DNA from: Gaetbulibacter_A sp043876815
GTDB taxonomy: Bacteria > Bacteroidota > Bacteroidia > Flavobacteriales > Flavobacteriaceae
DNA: 64,000 bases
Direction of reading: 5' to 3'
Assembly (NCBI RefSeq): GCF_043876815.1
Contig: NZ_JBAWKA010000002.1
Span: forward strand, 620,001 to 684,000
The position numbers and the translations under genes were made by a program. The notes beneath the pieces are model-generated. The model had not been told where the DNA came from. It made no database searches and saw only the letters and a program-made list of their open reading frames with translations. How positions within the stretch are numbered: the first letter of the stretch is position 1; each line of letters begins with the position of its first letter. Shown here one piece after another: positions 53,917 to 63,958 of the stretch.

Positions 53917-53937
53917 GTCCTTTTTAACTAAAAAGAC
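53917..53937. promoter_or_regulatory. Inverted repeat upstream of the beta-barrel gene
   Basis: GTCCTTTTTAACTAAAAAGAC contains arms CTTTTTA and TAAAAAG around AC, plus GTC/GAC outside with one extra base. It lies 33-53 bases before the barrel start codon. It could be an operator or a leader hairpin; no motif family fits clearly. Confidence 0.3.
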
Positions 53938-54020
53938 CATATTTCTATTATTCAATATTAGAAACAAAAATAAGACCAAAATTGTAATTATCTTTATCCA
54001 AGTAGAATTTTCTGAATTAT

Positions 54021-56942
54021 ATGTCAATAAGAAATCGGTTAAATACAATTGAATCAGACCTTAAAGGTGAATTATTTTTTGATAATCTTATTAAATCGGT
54101 TTACGCCACTGATGCTTCAGTATATCGCATGTTACCTTTAGCAGTTGCCTACCCAAGAGATCCGTCGGATATAAAGAAGTTAATTGCATTTGCTAAAGCT
54201 AATAGCATTAGTTTAATTCCCAGAACAGCAGGAACATCGTTGGCGGGTCAATGTGTGGGCGATGGCATTGTGGTTGATGTTTCGAAATATTTTACTCAGA
54301 TAATTAGTTTCGACAAAAACTCAAAAACCGTTACGGTCCAACCCGGTGTTGTAAGGGATATATTGAATGCCTATTTAGAACCTCACGGACTTTTTTTCGG
54401 ACCCAATACGTCAACCTCTAACCGTTGTATGATTGGAGGAATGGTAGGAAATAATTCTTCAGGGACCACCTCTATTAGATATGGCGTTACCAGAGATAAG
54501 GTGTTACAATTGAAAACAATTTTAAGTGATGGGAGTGAGGCTGTTTTTAATACAGTTTCTGCAGAAGAATTTCATAATAAAACAAATGAAAAAAGCTTAG
54601 AAGGTCAGATTTACAAAACCATTTACGATAACCTTAAACCACAAAATGTTCAACAAGGTATAACAGAAAAATTTCCAAAACCTTCCATTCACCGTCGCAA
54701 TACAGGTTATGCTATAGATGCTTTGATCGACTCGGATGTTTTTAGGGCCTCTTCCAAAAACTTCAATATGTGTGAACTACTCTCGGGAAGTGAGGGTACT
54801 TTGGCATTTACAACAGAAATAACACTAAAATTAGATGATCTACCACCAGAATACGCTATTATGGTACCATTTCATTTTAAAACCATTGAAGGATGTTTAC
54901 TGGCTGTAGTTCCTGCTATGAAACATAATTTGTACACCTGTGAAATGATGGATAAAACCATTTTGGACTGTACTAAGCATAACCGTGCCCAACAAGTGAA
55001 TAGGCAATTTTTGGAAGGAGACCCCAAAGCCATTTTAATGTGTGAGGTTCGTGCAAAAACAATAAGTGACGTTAAAATTCTTGCTGATAGCCTTATAAAA
55101 TCTGTTATGGCTACCAACCTAGCCTATGCAGCACCGATACTTCAAGGCGATGCAATTAATAGGGCTGTGGAACTTCGAAAAGCGGGTTTAGGGCTATTAG
55201 GCAATATTATAGGAGATAAAAAAGCGGTGGCTTGTATTGAAGACACAGCCGTAGTTTTAGCGGATCTGGCCGAATATATTTCCGAATTTACTGAATTAAT
55301 GCGCACCTTTGATCAGGAAGCGGTGTATTATGCACATGCCGGAGCAGGGGAGATACACCTCAGGCCCATTCTTAATTTAAAGGCCTCTGAGGATGTTAGA
55401 TTGTTTAGAGATATTACAACGGCTGTTGCAAAACTTGTAAAAAAGTATCGAGGTTCGATGAGCGGTGAACACGGTGATGGTATCGTTCGGTCTAGTTATA
55501 TCCCCATGATGATCGGTGAGGATAATTACCAAATATTAAAGCGAATCAAATCCGTTTTTGACCCGAATAACATATTTAATCCGGGTAAAATTGTTGACGC
55601 ATTGCCTATAGATAAAAACTTGCGCTATGAGCCGGATCGAATAGAACCTGAAATTACGACAGTAATGGATTTTTCAGCTTCGGAAGGTATTTTACGAGAA
55701 GCGGAGAAATGTAATGGTTCTGGTGATTGCAGAAAATTGCCGGAGTTTGGCGGTACCATGTGCCCGAGCTACCGGGCCACTAGGAATGAAAAAGATACCA
55801 CAAGGGCTCGTGCCAACGCTTTAAGAGAATTTTTAACCCACTCTGAAGAATCTAATCGATTCAATCATCAGGAGCTTAAAGAGGTGTTCGATTTATGTTT
55901 GAGTTGTAAAGCTTGCGCGAGTGAATGCCCGAGTAGTGTTGATGTAGCTAGTTTAAAAGCAGAGTTTCAATATCAATATCATCAGGCTAATGGAGTTTCA
56001 TTACGCACAAAATTATTTGCCTATAATGACCATATTAATCGCTTGGGTGGTTTAGTACCAAGATTAACCAATGCTATTTATTCGAATAAATTCACGGCTA
56101 AACTATTGAAATCTGCCGTGGGTATTGCTAAAGATCGTACACTGCCTCTGGTAGGACCTAAAAACCTTTCTACTTGGTATGATGAATTTATAAAGGGTTC
56201 TTCAAACCGTAAATTCATAAAAACAGTTTATTTGTTTAATGATGAGTTTACAAATCGTTTGGATGCTACTATAGGAATGGATGCTATTGAGTTGCTTAAT
56301 GCCTTGGGTTATAATGTAAAAATTATAAAGCATGCCGAATCGGGACGAAGTTTTATTTCCAAAGGCTTATTGAAACAAGCTAAAAAAAGAGCAAATTTAA
56401 ATGTGTCTGTTTTTAAAGAATTAATTTCAAAGGATACACCATTAATTGGGATAGAACCTTCTGCGATTTTGAGCTTTAAAGATGATTATCTGAAGCTAGC
56501 CAATGATAAGGAGGCAGCACAAGCTATTGCAGAGCACACGTATTTAATTGAAGAGTTCCTTGAACAAGAAATTAAATTAGGACACATTACGACGCAACAG
56601 TTCACAACAGAATCAAAAACGATTAAGTTTCACGGGCATTGCCATCAAAAAGCATTAAGTAATGTGATGTCTAGTTTTTCGATTTTAAACTTACCTCAAA
56701 ATTTTAAAGTAACGGTCATCCCAAGCGGCTGTTGTGGTATGGCAGGAAGTTTTGGTTTCGAAAAGGAACATTATGATGTGAGTATGGCTATTGGAGATCA
56801 AACTTTATTTCCGGCTGTTCGAAAAGCTCCTGAGGGTGTGATCATTGCCGCTAATGGAACAAGTTGCAGGCATCAAATAGCTGATGGCACAGGTAAAAAG
56901 GCACTTCATCCTATATCCATTTTAAAAGCAGCCTTAAAATAA
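54021..56942 (+). CDS. FAD-linked oxidase fused to Fe-S/CCG domains (D-2-hydroxyacid dehydrogenase)
   Basis: A 973-residue fusion of a GlcD/D-lactate-dehydrogenase type flavoprotein and a GlcF-type iron-sulfur part. FAD_binding_4 (about 40-275) shows IPRTAGTSLAGQCVG and GGMVGNNSSG, and the FAD-oxidase C domain ends at FNPGKIVDA. The 4Fe-4S domain has CNGSGDCRK, GGTMCPSYRATR and CLSCKACASECPSSVD. The C-terminal CCG region has HGHCHQKAL and SGCCGMAGSFGFEKEHYD. It resembles YdiJ/D-2-hydroxyglutarate dehydrogenase and D-lactate dehydrogenase; the substrate cannot be settled. It converges on the LpxH-like gene. Confidence 0.92.
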   Translation: MSIRNRLNTIESDLKGELFFDNLIKSVYATDASVYRMLPLAVAYPRDPSDIKKLIAFAKANSISLIPRTAGTSLAGQCVGDGIVVDVSKYFTQIISFDKNSKTVTVQPGVVRDILNAYLEPHGLFFGPNTSTSNRCMIGGMVGNNSSGTTSIRYGVTRDKVLQLKTILSDGSEAVFNTVSAEEFHNKTNEKSLEGQIYKTIYDNLKPQNVQQGITEKFPKPSIHRRNTGYAIDALIDSDVFRASSKNFNMCELLSGSEGTLAFTTEITLKLDDLPPEYAIMVPFHFKTIEGCLLAVVPAMKHNLYTCEMMDKTILDCTKHNRAQQVNRQFLEGDPKAILMCEVRAKTISDVKILADSLIKSVMATNLAYAAPILQGDAINRAVELRKAGLGLLGNIIGDKKAVACIEDTAVVLADLAEYISEFTELMRTFDQEAVYYAHAGAGEIHLRPILNLKASEDVRLFRDITTAVAKLVKKYRGSMSGEHGDGIVRSSYIPMMIGEDNYQILKRIKSVFDPNNIFNPGKIVDALPIDKNLRYEPDRIEPEITTVMDFSASEGILREAEKCNGSGDCRKLPEFGGTMCPSYRATRNEKDTTRARANALREFLTHSEESNRFNHQELKEVFDLCLSCKACASECPSSVDVASLKAEFQYQYHQANGVSLRTKLFAYNDHINRLGGLVPRLTNAIYSNKFTAKLLKSAVGIAKDRTLPLVGPKNLSTWYDEFIKGSSNRKFIKTVYLFNDEFTNRLDATIGMDAIELLNALGYNVKIIKHAESGRSFISKGLLKQAKKRANLNVSVFKELISKDTPLIGIEPSAILSFKDDYLKLANDKEAAQAIAEHTYLIEEFLEQEIKLGHITTQQFTTESKTIKFHGHCHQKALSNVMSSFSILNLPQNFKVTVIPSGCCGMAGSFGFEKEHYDVSMAIGDQTLFPAVRKAPEGVIIAANGTSCRHQIADGTGKKALHPISILKAALK

Positions 56943-56961
56943 GTTGATGTAAGAAAGGATG

Positions 56962-57825
56962 TTAGTCGATCTTTTCCTTTTTAGGTCTTTTAACTTCCTG
57001 CTCAACAATAGTAATAGCAGCAATAAGATCTTGCATATCTAAACTGTCATCATCTTCATTAACACTGAAAGGAGCTAACTTATCCTCATCAAAGTGATAG
57101 ATTTTCCAACGTTTGAATTGATATTCTAGAGCTGTAAAATTTTCAATCCAATCCCCTGAATTTAAATACATGGTTTTTCCATTTTTGGTTTCTATTATTT
57201 CCATCTTGGGTTGGTGAATATGGCCGCAAACTACGTAGTCGTATCCATTTTCAATAGCTAAATGCGCAATTTCAGTTTCATAGTTCTTTATAAATTTTAT
57301 GGCATTCTTAACCCCATTTTTGACTTTTTTTGAAAGGGAAAATCGCTCTTTACCCATTTTATCCAAACCCCAGTTAATGTAACGATTTAAAACCGTTAAC
57401 AGGTCGTAACCATAACCACCCAGCTTCGCAAGCCATTTTGCATGTTTAATAGAAACATCAAATATATCGCCATGAAAAAACCAGGCTTTTTTTCCATCAA
57501 GGTCTAGAACCTGTTTATTTACGATAGATATGTTCCCAAGTTCTGTTCCGGCAAACCTTCTAAAGGCTTCATCATGGTTACCGGTAATATAGATTACCCG
57601 AACACCATGAGCCGCCATGTCAATTATTTTCTTGATCACTTTTAAATGTGATTTTGGAAAATAACGCTTTTTAAAGTGCCAGGTATCAATAATATCACCA
57701 TTCAAAATCAAGATTTTTGGGGCAATACTATTGAGATAGGTAAGTAAAGGCTTGGCTTGACACCCATAAGTGCCCAAATGTACGTCGGATATTACCGCAA
57801 GCTCTAATTTTCTTTTGATGGTCAA
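56962..57825 (-). CDS. LpxH-like metallophosphoesterase
   Basis: A 287-residue calcineurin-like phosphoesterase related to UDP-2,3-diacylglucosamine pyrophosphatase. Motifs: ISDVHLGTYG, LNGDIIDTW, ITGNHDEAF, HGDIFD and VVCGHIHQP (metal ligands). This family in Bacteroidota carries out the LpxH step of lipid A synthesis, or acts as a related UDP-sugar hydrolase; the C-terminal 30 residues are charged and unique. It converges on the flavoprotein gene with a 19-base gap. Confidence 0.85.
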   Translation of the reverse strand: MTIKRKLELAVISDVHLGTYGCQAKPLLTYLNSIAPKILILNGDIIDTWHFKKRYFPKSHLKVIKKIIDMAAHGVRVIYITGNHDEAFRRFAGTELGNISIVNKQVLDLDGKKAWFFHGDIFDVSIKHAKWLAKLGGYGYDLLTVLNRYINWGLDKMGKERFSLSKKVKNGVKNAIKFIKNYETEIAHLAIENGYDYVVCGHIHQPKMEIIETKNGKTMYLNSGDWIENFTALEYQFKRWKIYHFDEDKLAPFSVNEDDDSLDMQDLIAAITIVEQEVKRPKKEKID

Positions 57826-58061
57826 TTTATTCCAGTTTTTTCACACTACAAATTACTTCTTTTAATATTAAGTAATAATTACCTAATTATTACTTCTGTA
57901 TCAGTTTTCTGTTAACTTATTGTTATGCAAATATCTAAAAGCTATGCAAGTTATTAAAAACTAATTTTATATTAAATATCTGTATGCAAAGAAACTATGT
58001 AATACCGCTTATTTAGAGGGCGGAATTAGAAAAAAGCTTTATTTTAGCAAAAAATATTAGT

Positions 58062-59123
58062 ATGGCAGGAAATTCCTTTGGCAAACTTTTCAATCTTACA
58101 ACCTACGGTGAATCACACGGCCCGGCCTTGGGTGGTGTCATAGACGGATGTCCGCCGGGAATAAACTTAAATTTGGAAGCCATTCAAGATGAATTAAACC
58201 GAAGAAAACCAGGGCAATCTAAGATCGTAACACAACGGAAGGAACCTGATTCGGTTGAGTTTCATTCAGGCATTTTTGAAGGTGTTACAACAGGAACGCC
58301 TATTGGATTCGTGATCAAGAACACGAATCAGAAGTCAAAGGATTATACGCATATTAAAGATACCTATCGCCCTAGTCATGCCGATTATACTTATGATCAA
58401 AAATATGGTCTTCGAGATTATCGTGGTGGCGGTCGAAGTTCGGCCCGGGAAACAGCTTGCCGTGTTGTGGCCGGAGCAATTGCTAAACAGGTGATTCAGG
58501 ATGTAAAAATAACGGCTTATGTGTCACGCGTGGGAACTTTAGGTTTAGATAAAAATTATCAGGAAATCGATTTATCACAAGTAGAATCGAATATCGTGCG
58601 ATGCCCCGATGCTGAAATGGCGAAACAAATGGAAGATTACATTAAAGAGGTTCGAGGTAAAGGCGATACAGTTGGTGGTGTTGTGAGCTGTGTTATTCAA
58701 AATGTTCCTGCCGGTTTGGGTGAGCCCGTATTTGATAAACTTCACGCCGAATTAGGGAAAGCTATGTTGTCCATAAATGCTGTAAAGGGTTTTGAATATG
58801 GTAGTGGTTTTCACGGAAGTACGATGTATGGTAGCGACCATAACGATGCATTTAATTCCGATGGAAGTACCAAAACTAATTATTCAGGAGGTATTCAAGG
58901 TGGGATCAGTAATGGTATGGATATTTATTTTAATGTCGCCTTCAAGCCCGTAGCAACTTTAATTCAGGAATACGAGACTATTGATAAAGAAGGAAAGGTG
59001 GTAACAATGCACGGAAAAGGTCGTCACGATCCTTGTGTGGTTCCTCGAGCCGTTCCTATTGTGGAGGCTATGGCAGCCCTTGTAATGGCAGATTTTCACC
59101 TTTTAAATAAACTGTACTCCTAA
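58062..59123 (+). CDS. aroC: Chorismate synthase
   Basis: Makes chorismate from EPSP with reduced FMN, the last shikimate step. The N-terminus GNSFGKLFNLTTYGESHGPA is the family signature; then RRKPGQSKIVTQRKEPD, YRGGGRSSARETACRVVAG with the FMN-binding Arg, and GGIQGGISNGMDI and RHDPCVVPRAVPI. Length 353 aa. It stands alone; a 236-base A+T-rich gap precedes it. Confidence 0.97.
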   Translation: MAGNSFGKLFNLTTYGESHGPALGGVIDGCPPGINLNLEAIQDELNRRKPGQSKIVTQRKEPDSVEFHSGIFEGVTTGTPIGFVIKNTNQKSKDYTHIKDTYRPSHADYTYDQKYGLRDYRGGGRSSARETACRVVAGAIAKQVIQDVKITAYVSRVGTLGLDKNYQEIDLSQVESNIVRCPDAEMAKQMEDYIKEVRGKGDTVGGVVSCVIQNVPAGLGEPVFDKLHAELGKAMLSINAVKGFEYGSGFHGSTMYGSDHNDAFNSDGSTKTNYSGGIQGGISNGMDIYFNVAFKPVATLIQEYETIDKEGKVVTMHGKGRHDPCVVPRAVPIVEAMAALVMADFHLLNKLYS

Positions 59124-59207
59124 GCTAAGGTTTACACAATTTACAAATCATATTGAAATACGTACCTTGTTGCTTTTGATGAACAAGAAAACTGACTTTA
59201 ATAGCAT

Positions 59208-60533
59208 ATGAAGAAATTAGCACTACATTGGAAGATTATTATTGGAATGGTTCTCGGAATTATTTTCGGGTTTATAATGACCTCTGTTGACGGAGGACGA
59301 GGCTTTGTTGGAGATTGGATAGCACCATTTGGAACCATTTTTATTAACCTTTTAAAATTGATCGCTGTTCCTTTAATTCTAGCGTCATTGATCAAAGGAA
59401 TCTCAGATCTAAAAGATATTTCCAAGATTAAATCGATGGGACTTCGGACTATTGGTATTTATATCGGTACTACCCTTGTGGCTATTATTATTGGTCTAAC
59501 CATCGTTAATACGGTTAAACCCGGTAAAGGAATGCCAGCAGATACACTTCAAAAAATTGAGGAACGTTATCAAAACGATGCCGGTGTAACTGATAAATTA
59601 GTAAAAGCTTCGGCTCAAAAAGATGCCGGTCCTTTACAATCACTAGTAGATATTTTTCCAAGCAATATATTCGAATCGTTCGCAAATGCATCAATGTTGC
59701 AGGTGATTTTCTTTGCCCTTTTTGTGGGTATATGTTTGCTCTTAATTGGTGAAAAGAAAGCCAAACCCTTGATTGATTTTTTTGATTCGCTTAATGATGT
59801 CGTCATGAAAATGGTCGATTTAATTATGCTTTTCGCCCCCTATGCTGTTTTTGCGCTTTTAGCCAATGTTATTGTGGCCTTTGACGATCCTGATATTCTT
59901 ATCAAATTATTACTATACTCGATTTGTGTATTAGGCGGACTTATATTGATGATCTGTTTCTACCTTTTACTCGTTGGTGTTTATGTGAAAAAATCGCCAA
60001 TGTGGTTTTTACAACAAATAAGTCCGGCACAACTTCTCGCTTTTTCAACCAGTAGCAGCGCAGCAACCTTACCCGTTACCATGGAGCGCGTTGAAGAACA
60101 TTTAGGAGTGGATAAAGAAGTTTCAGGTTTTGTGCTTCCTGTAGGTGCCACTGTTAATATGGATGGTACAAGTTTATACCAGGGCATTGCGGCCGTTTTT
60201 ATCATGCAGGTTATTTGGCCCGAAGGATTAACCTTTACGAATCAGTTGGTTATTGTTTTAACCGCCTTGCTAGCTTCAATTGGAAGTGCTGCGGTACCTA
60301 GTGCCGGTATGGTTATGTTGGTAATTGTTTTGGAGTCGATTGGTTTTCCTGAGGAATTGTTACCTATCGGGTTAGCACTTATTTTTGCTGTAGACAGGCC
60401 TTTGGATATGTGTAGAACAGTTGTAAATGTTACAGGCGATGCTACAGTGGCACTTATAGTGGCAAAATCTTTGGGGAAAATTCATGACCCGAAACCAAAA
60501 GAATGGAATGATCATTATGATGAGGTAAAATAG
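59208..60533 (+). CDS. Dicarboxylate/amino acid:cation symporter (DAACS)
   Basis: A 441-residue transporter of the DctA/GltP family that imports C4-dicarboxylates or acidic amino acids with Na+ or H+. Eight helices with two re-entrant loops: the serine-rich HP1 loop FSTSSSAATLPVT near residue 280, the substrate motif VNMDGTSLYQ near residue 310 and HP2 ASIGSAAVPSAG near residue 360. The loop around residues 110-150 (QNDAGVTDKL and on) is larger than in E. coli GltP. The sulfurtransferase gene follows 6 bases downstream. Confidence 0.95.
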   Translation: MKKLALHWKIIIGMVLGIIFGFIMTSVDGGRGFVGDWIAPFGTIFINLLKLIAVPLILASLIKGISDLKDISKIKSMGLRTIGIYIGTTLVAIIIGLTIVNTVKPGKGMPADTLQKIEERYQNDAGVTDKLVKASAQKDAGPLQSLVDIFPSNIFESFANASMLQVIFFALFVGICLLLIGEKKAKPLIDFFDSLNDVVMKMVDLIMLFAPYAVFALLANVIVAFDDPDILIKLLLYSICVLGGLILMICFYLLLVGVYVKKSPMWFLQQISPAQLLAFSTSSSAATLPVTMERVEEHLGVDKEVSGFVLPVGATVNMDGTSLYQGIAAVFIMQVIWPEGLTFTNQLVIVLTALLASIGSAAVPSAGMVMLVIVLESIGFPEELLPIGLALIFAVDRPLDMCRTVVNVTGDATVALIVAKSLGKIHDPKPKEWNDHYDEVK

Positions 60534-60539
60534 TTAATC

Positions 60540-61361
60540 ATGAGTACATCATTGAAATTAACAACTCCTGTTGTTTCTGTAAGCTGGCTGCATAATCATT
60601 TAGACGCCGAAAATTTAGTTGTTTTAGATGGTACCGTTGGAAAAACTCCGGATGACAATTCATCGCAAATTCCAAAGGCACGTTTTTTCGATTTACAAAA
60701 TAAGTTCAGTAATATAAATGATCCGTTTCCAAATGCCTTCCCATCAATGGAGCAATTTGAAAAAGAGGCTCAAGCTTTAGGTATAAACTCTGATACAGCC
60801 ATAGTGGTTTATGATGATAAAGGAATTTATTCCAGTGCACGTGTTTGGTGGATGTTCAAGGCTTTTGGTCATGATAATGTTGCTGTTTTAAGTGGAGGCT
60901 TTCCAGCATGGGAAAAAGGGGAGTACCCCGCAGAAAAAGTGCTCTCTTATTCAGGTAAGGAAGGTAATTTTAAAGCCAGGCTTCATCCAGAAATGATGGA
61001 TTTCTTTAACGATGTAAAAATTGCGGTACAAAATAACACCCATACCACAATAGATGCGAGATCTGCCGACCGTTTTGAGGGTAAAGTTCCCGAGCCCCGA
61101 GTAGGTTTGCGTCAGGGTACTATACCCAACTCTGTTAATTTGCCTTTCAATGATTTATTGGAAGACGGTTGTTTAAAACCGAAAACTGAATTAGAAAAAG
61201 CCTTTAAAAAGGTAGCAGATAAAAATGATCCTATAATTTTTTCATGTGGTTCGGGAATCACAGCCTGTGTACTTGCTTTGGGTGCAACGGTAGCCGATTA
61301 TAATAATATAGCCGTTTACGACGGCTCCTGGACCGAGTGGGGAAGTTTGGTTAAAGCGTGA
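60540..61361 (+). CDS. Thiosulfate/3-mercaptopyruvate sulfurtransferase
   Basis: A 273-residue two-rhodanese-domain sulfurtransferase. The active Cys is in FSCGSGITACV (CGSGxTAC) near residue 240, a loop form seen in mercaptopyruvate sulfurtransferases. The first domain holds the signature VVLDGTVGKTP and VWWMFKAFGHDNVAVLSGGF. It may supply sulfur or detoxify cyanide. Downstream of the symporter gene by 6 bases, and its stop codon abuts the stop of the converging DCC gene (no spacer). Confidence 0.93.
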   Translation: MSTSLKLTTPVVSVSWLHNHLDAENLVVLDGTVGKTPDDNSSQIPKARFFDLQNKFSNINDPFPNAFPSMEQFEKEAQALGINSDTAIVVYDDKGIYSSARVWWMFKAFGHDNVAVLSGGFPAWEKGEYPAEKVLSYSGKEGNFKARLHPEMMDFFNDVKIAVQNNTHTTIDARSADRFEGKVPEPRVGLRQGTIPNSVNLPFNDLLEDGCLKPKTELEKAFKKVADKNDPIIFSCGSGITACVLALGATVADYNNIAVYDGSWTEWGSLVKA

Positions 61362-61778
61362 CTACTCTAAAAACTTCACTTTAAGTTCGGGAGTAGGTAT
61401 CATGCACGCATCCTTTTTGCCAAACCATTTATAGCGATTTTTAGCAATAAAATCATAGATCAAATTTCGAATAAAAGGGGGTATGATGAAAAATACACAC
61501 CAAATACGGTGTAGAAAACCTAATTGATAGGCAATTTTTAAGGCTGCTGTACTTTTTGTGTCAATACCTCTCTTAGGGTTATAAAGTATTACGGAATCGG
61601 TCTTGGTGGTATCTATATTAAATTTATCAATAAGATATTTTCCAGTCTCACTTTGCAAGGCAGTAAACAGGAATTGATCTTTTTTATCATATTTGATAAC
61701 GTATTGTATACTGCGATTACAAAGGTTGCAAAACCCGTCAAAAAGAATTAATTTTTTATGTTCCGGGATGTTTTTCAT
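61362..61778 (-). CDS. DCC-family thiol-disulfide oxidoreductase-like protein
   Basis: A 138-residue protein of the DUF393/DCC family, with the defining LILFDGFCNLCNRSIQYVI (Asp, Cys, Cys) at residues 10-28 and an amphipathic C-terminal half (FFIIPPFIRNLIYDFIAKNRY). The DxxCxxC motif suggests thiol redox chemistry. Its start overlaps the end of mutS2 by 4 bases, so it is translated after it. Confidence 0.92.
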   Translation of the reverse strand: MKNIPEHKKLILFDGFCNLCNRSIQYVIKYDKKDQFLFTALQSETGKYLIDKFNIDTTKTDSVILYNPKRGIDTKSTAALKIAYQLGFLHRIWCVFFIIPPFIRNLIYDFIAKNRYKWFGKKDACMIPTPELKVKFLE

Positions 61779-63958
61779 TTTTTAACGGCTTCAACCAGTT
61801 CTAATTGTTCTAAACTCACAGTGGTGGTAAACATACCATAATTCACAATCGCTTTGTTTTTTTCGATCTTATCAATGCTTCCAACCGCACGGCCGTCCTC
61901 AAGTCTCACGCGATCTCCAACTTTAAGGATAGGTTTTGGTTTTTCAGGAACGGCCTTCGCTTTTTGCTTTTCTATTTTTTTCTTTTTTCGAATAACTTCA
62001 ACCTTCTTTTCGGCTTCTTTTTTAACCTGCTCTTCTTTAGCTTTCTGAGCCTTCTTTATCTTTGCTGAAACTTTTTTGCGTTTTGAGTTTTCGATCTGAA
62101 CGAGTTTGAATAATTCGTTCATCAATTCACGCTTCCGCTTATTCTCAAAATAGTTTTCAGCAAGGTCATTTACTTTCTGGCCTAAATAGATTAAACGCTG
62201 ATTACTGTCGTATAATTCCTGGTAACTTTCCAGTTTCTTCTGTATTCGCGCATTTATTTCTTCTAATTTATCAGCTTCTTCAGAGGTTTTCTTCTCATTC
62301 GCTTTTAAAGATTGTCCTGTTCGCTCTAATTTAGAACGCTCTTTTTGCAGCTTAGCAATTGTAGCATCAAAACGCACTTTACTTCGTTCAATTTTTTTCT
62401 TGGCACGATTAATTAAACTAAAAGGAATACCATTTTTTTGAGCTACTTCAAATGTAAAACTACTTCCAGCCTGACCCACAACCAATTTAAACATGGGTTC
62501 CAGGGTTTTTTCATTAAAAAGCATGTTTGCATTTAACATATGCGGTAATTCGGTGGCGAGTATCTTTAAATTAGAATAATGCGTGGTAATTATACCATAG
62601 GCCTCGCGGTGATAGAATTCCTCAAGAAAGGTTTCCGCTAAAGCACCACCCAACTCCGGATCACTACCGGTACCAAATTCGTCGATAAGAAATAAAGTAT
62701 TTTTATTGCATTTACTTAAGAAATAACGCATTTGCTTCAAGCGATAACTATAGGTGCTTAAATGGTTCTCTATTGATTGGTTGTCTCCAATATCACTTAG
62801 GATCCGATCGAACAAACATACTTTACTACGCTCATGTACCGGAATTAAAATACCGCTTTGTAACATTACTTGAAGCAGACCAATGGTTTTAAGCGTAATA
62901 CTCTTTCCACCGGCATTAGGACCTGAGATCACAATAATGCGGCTGTCTTTTTTTAAAGCTATCGTTTGTGGATAGGTTTCTTCGTTCTTTTCTAGATTGG
63001 TCAGATATAATAAAGGATGGTAAGCATCTCTTAAAAACAGACTTTTGTCTTCGGTGAACTCAGGTAAAATAGCATTTAAAGATTTCGCATATTTGGCTTT
63101 CGCCGAAATAACATCGATCCGAATTAAAAATTCCTGATAACGCTTTAAAAGGGGTAAAAAGGGCCGAATATAGTTGGTGACCTCCTTTAAAATACGAATC
63201 ACTTCCTCACGTTCCTCGTATTCCAAATTATTCAGTTCCCTAGAGTATTGTAGCGTGGTTTCCGGTTCAATATAAACAATACTACCGGTTTTACTGCCGC
63301 CCATCACACTGCCTTTTACTTTTCTTCGATACATGGCCTTTACAGCCAAAACACGTCGGTTATCTACAACAGTTTCTCGAATATCATCCAGATATTCCAG
63401 ATTATGGTAGGTATTGAGCGCCGTCGCAAAACTTTGATTGATCTTGCCTTTGACTTTATTAATGGCTTGTCGTAAGCGAAACAACTCATCAGATGCCTGA
63501 TCTTTTATATCGCCAAAACGATCTACAATACTATCAACCTTTTCAATAATAACTTGTGTGATTTCAATGTCAGAGGCATATTGGTAAAGGTTAGGGTAGT
63601 ATTCTTCAAACTTTTTTAGAAACTTCAGAATATCATTAACGGTTAATGATAGGCTTACCAGTTTTTTTAAACTGTGCACTTCTAAAAAGGTGTTTTCAAT
63701 TTTAAGTAATTGTAATTCCTTGTTTATAGCTTCAAAACCATGATTTGGAATGCGGTTATCATTATAGAATGAAGATAGATATTCATTGGTAAGTGTTAAG
63801 CTGGTCTTTAAATCCATCTCATTTGAGAAGGGCCTTATTTCTAATATTTCTTCCCGTCCTAAGGGTGTGATACAAAGCTCGCTTATTTGGTCTAAAACCC
63901 TTGGAAACTCCAGATCTTGGAGTGTTTTTTCATTAATATGTATGCGTCGTTCTTTCAT
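61775..63958 (-). CDS. mutS2: MutS2-like ATPase lacking an Smr domain
   Basis: A 727-residue DNA- or ribosome-associated MutS2 relative. The clamp/lever region covers residues about 1-300, followed by the ABC-type ATPase with Walker A VISGPNAGGKSITLKTIGLL and Walker B NTLFLIDEFGTGSDPELGGAL. A long basic coiled coil (about 515-660, KxKE-rich) and a KOW-like beta segment follow (KVGDRVRLEDGRAVGSIDKI). Bacterial MutS2 usually ends with an Smr nuclease domain of about 80 residues, which is absent here; the protein ends 25 residues after the KOW-like piece. The 4-base overlap links it to the DCC gene. Confidence 0.92.
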   Translation of the reverse strand: MKERRIHINEKTLQDLEFPRVLDQISELCITPLGREEILEIRPFSNEMDLKTSLTLTNEYLSSFYNDNRIPNHGFEAINKELQLLKIENTFLEVHSLKKLVSLSLTVNDILKFLKKFEEYYPNLYQYASDIEITQVIIEKVDSIVDRFGDIKDQASDELFRLRQAINKVKGKINQSFATALNTYHNLEYLDDIRETVVDNRRVLAVKAMYRRKVKGSVMGGSKTGSIVYIEPETTLQYSRELNNLEYEEREEVIRILKEVTNYIRPFLPLLKRYQEFLIRIDVISAKAKYAKSLNAILPEFTEDKSLFLRDAYHPLLYLTNLEKNEETYPQTIALKKDSRIIVISGPNAGGKSITLKTIGLLQVMLQSGILIPVHERSKVCLFDRILSDIGDNQSIENHLSTYSYRLKQMRYFLSKCNKNTLFLIDEFGTGSDPELGGALAETFLEEFYHREAYGIITTHYSNLKILATELPHMLNANMLFNEKTLEPMFKLVVGQAGSSFTFEVAQKNGIPFSLINRAKKKIERSKVRFDATIAKLQKERSKLERTGQSLKANEKKTSEEADKLEEINARIQKKLESYQELYDSNQRLIYLGQKVNDLAENYFENKRKRELMNELFKLVQIENSKRKKVSAKIKKAQKAKEEQVKKEAEKKVEVIRKKKKIEKQKAKAVPEKPKPILKVGDRVRLEDGRAVGSIDKIEKNKAIVNYGMFTTTVSLEQLELVEAVKK

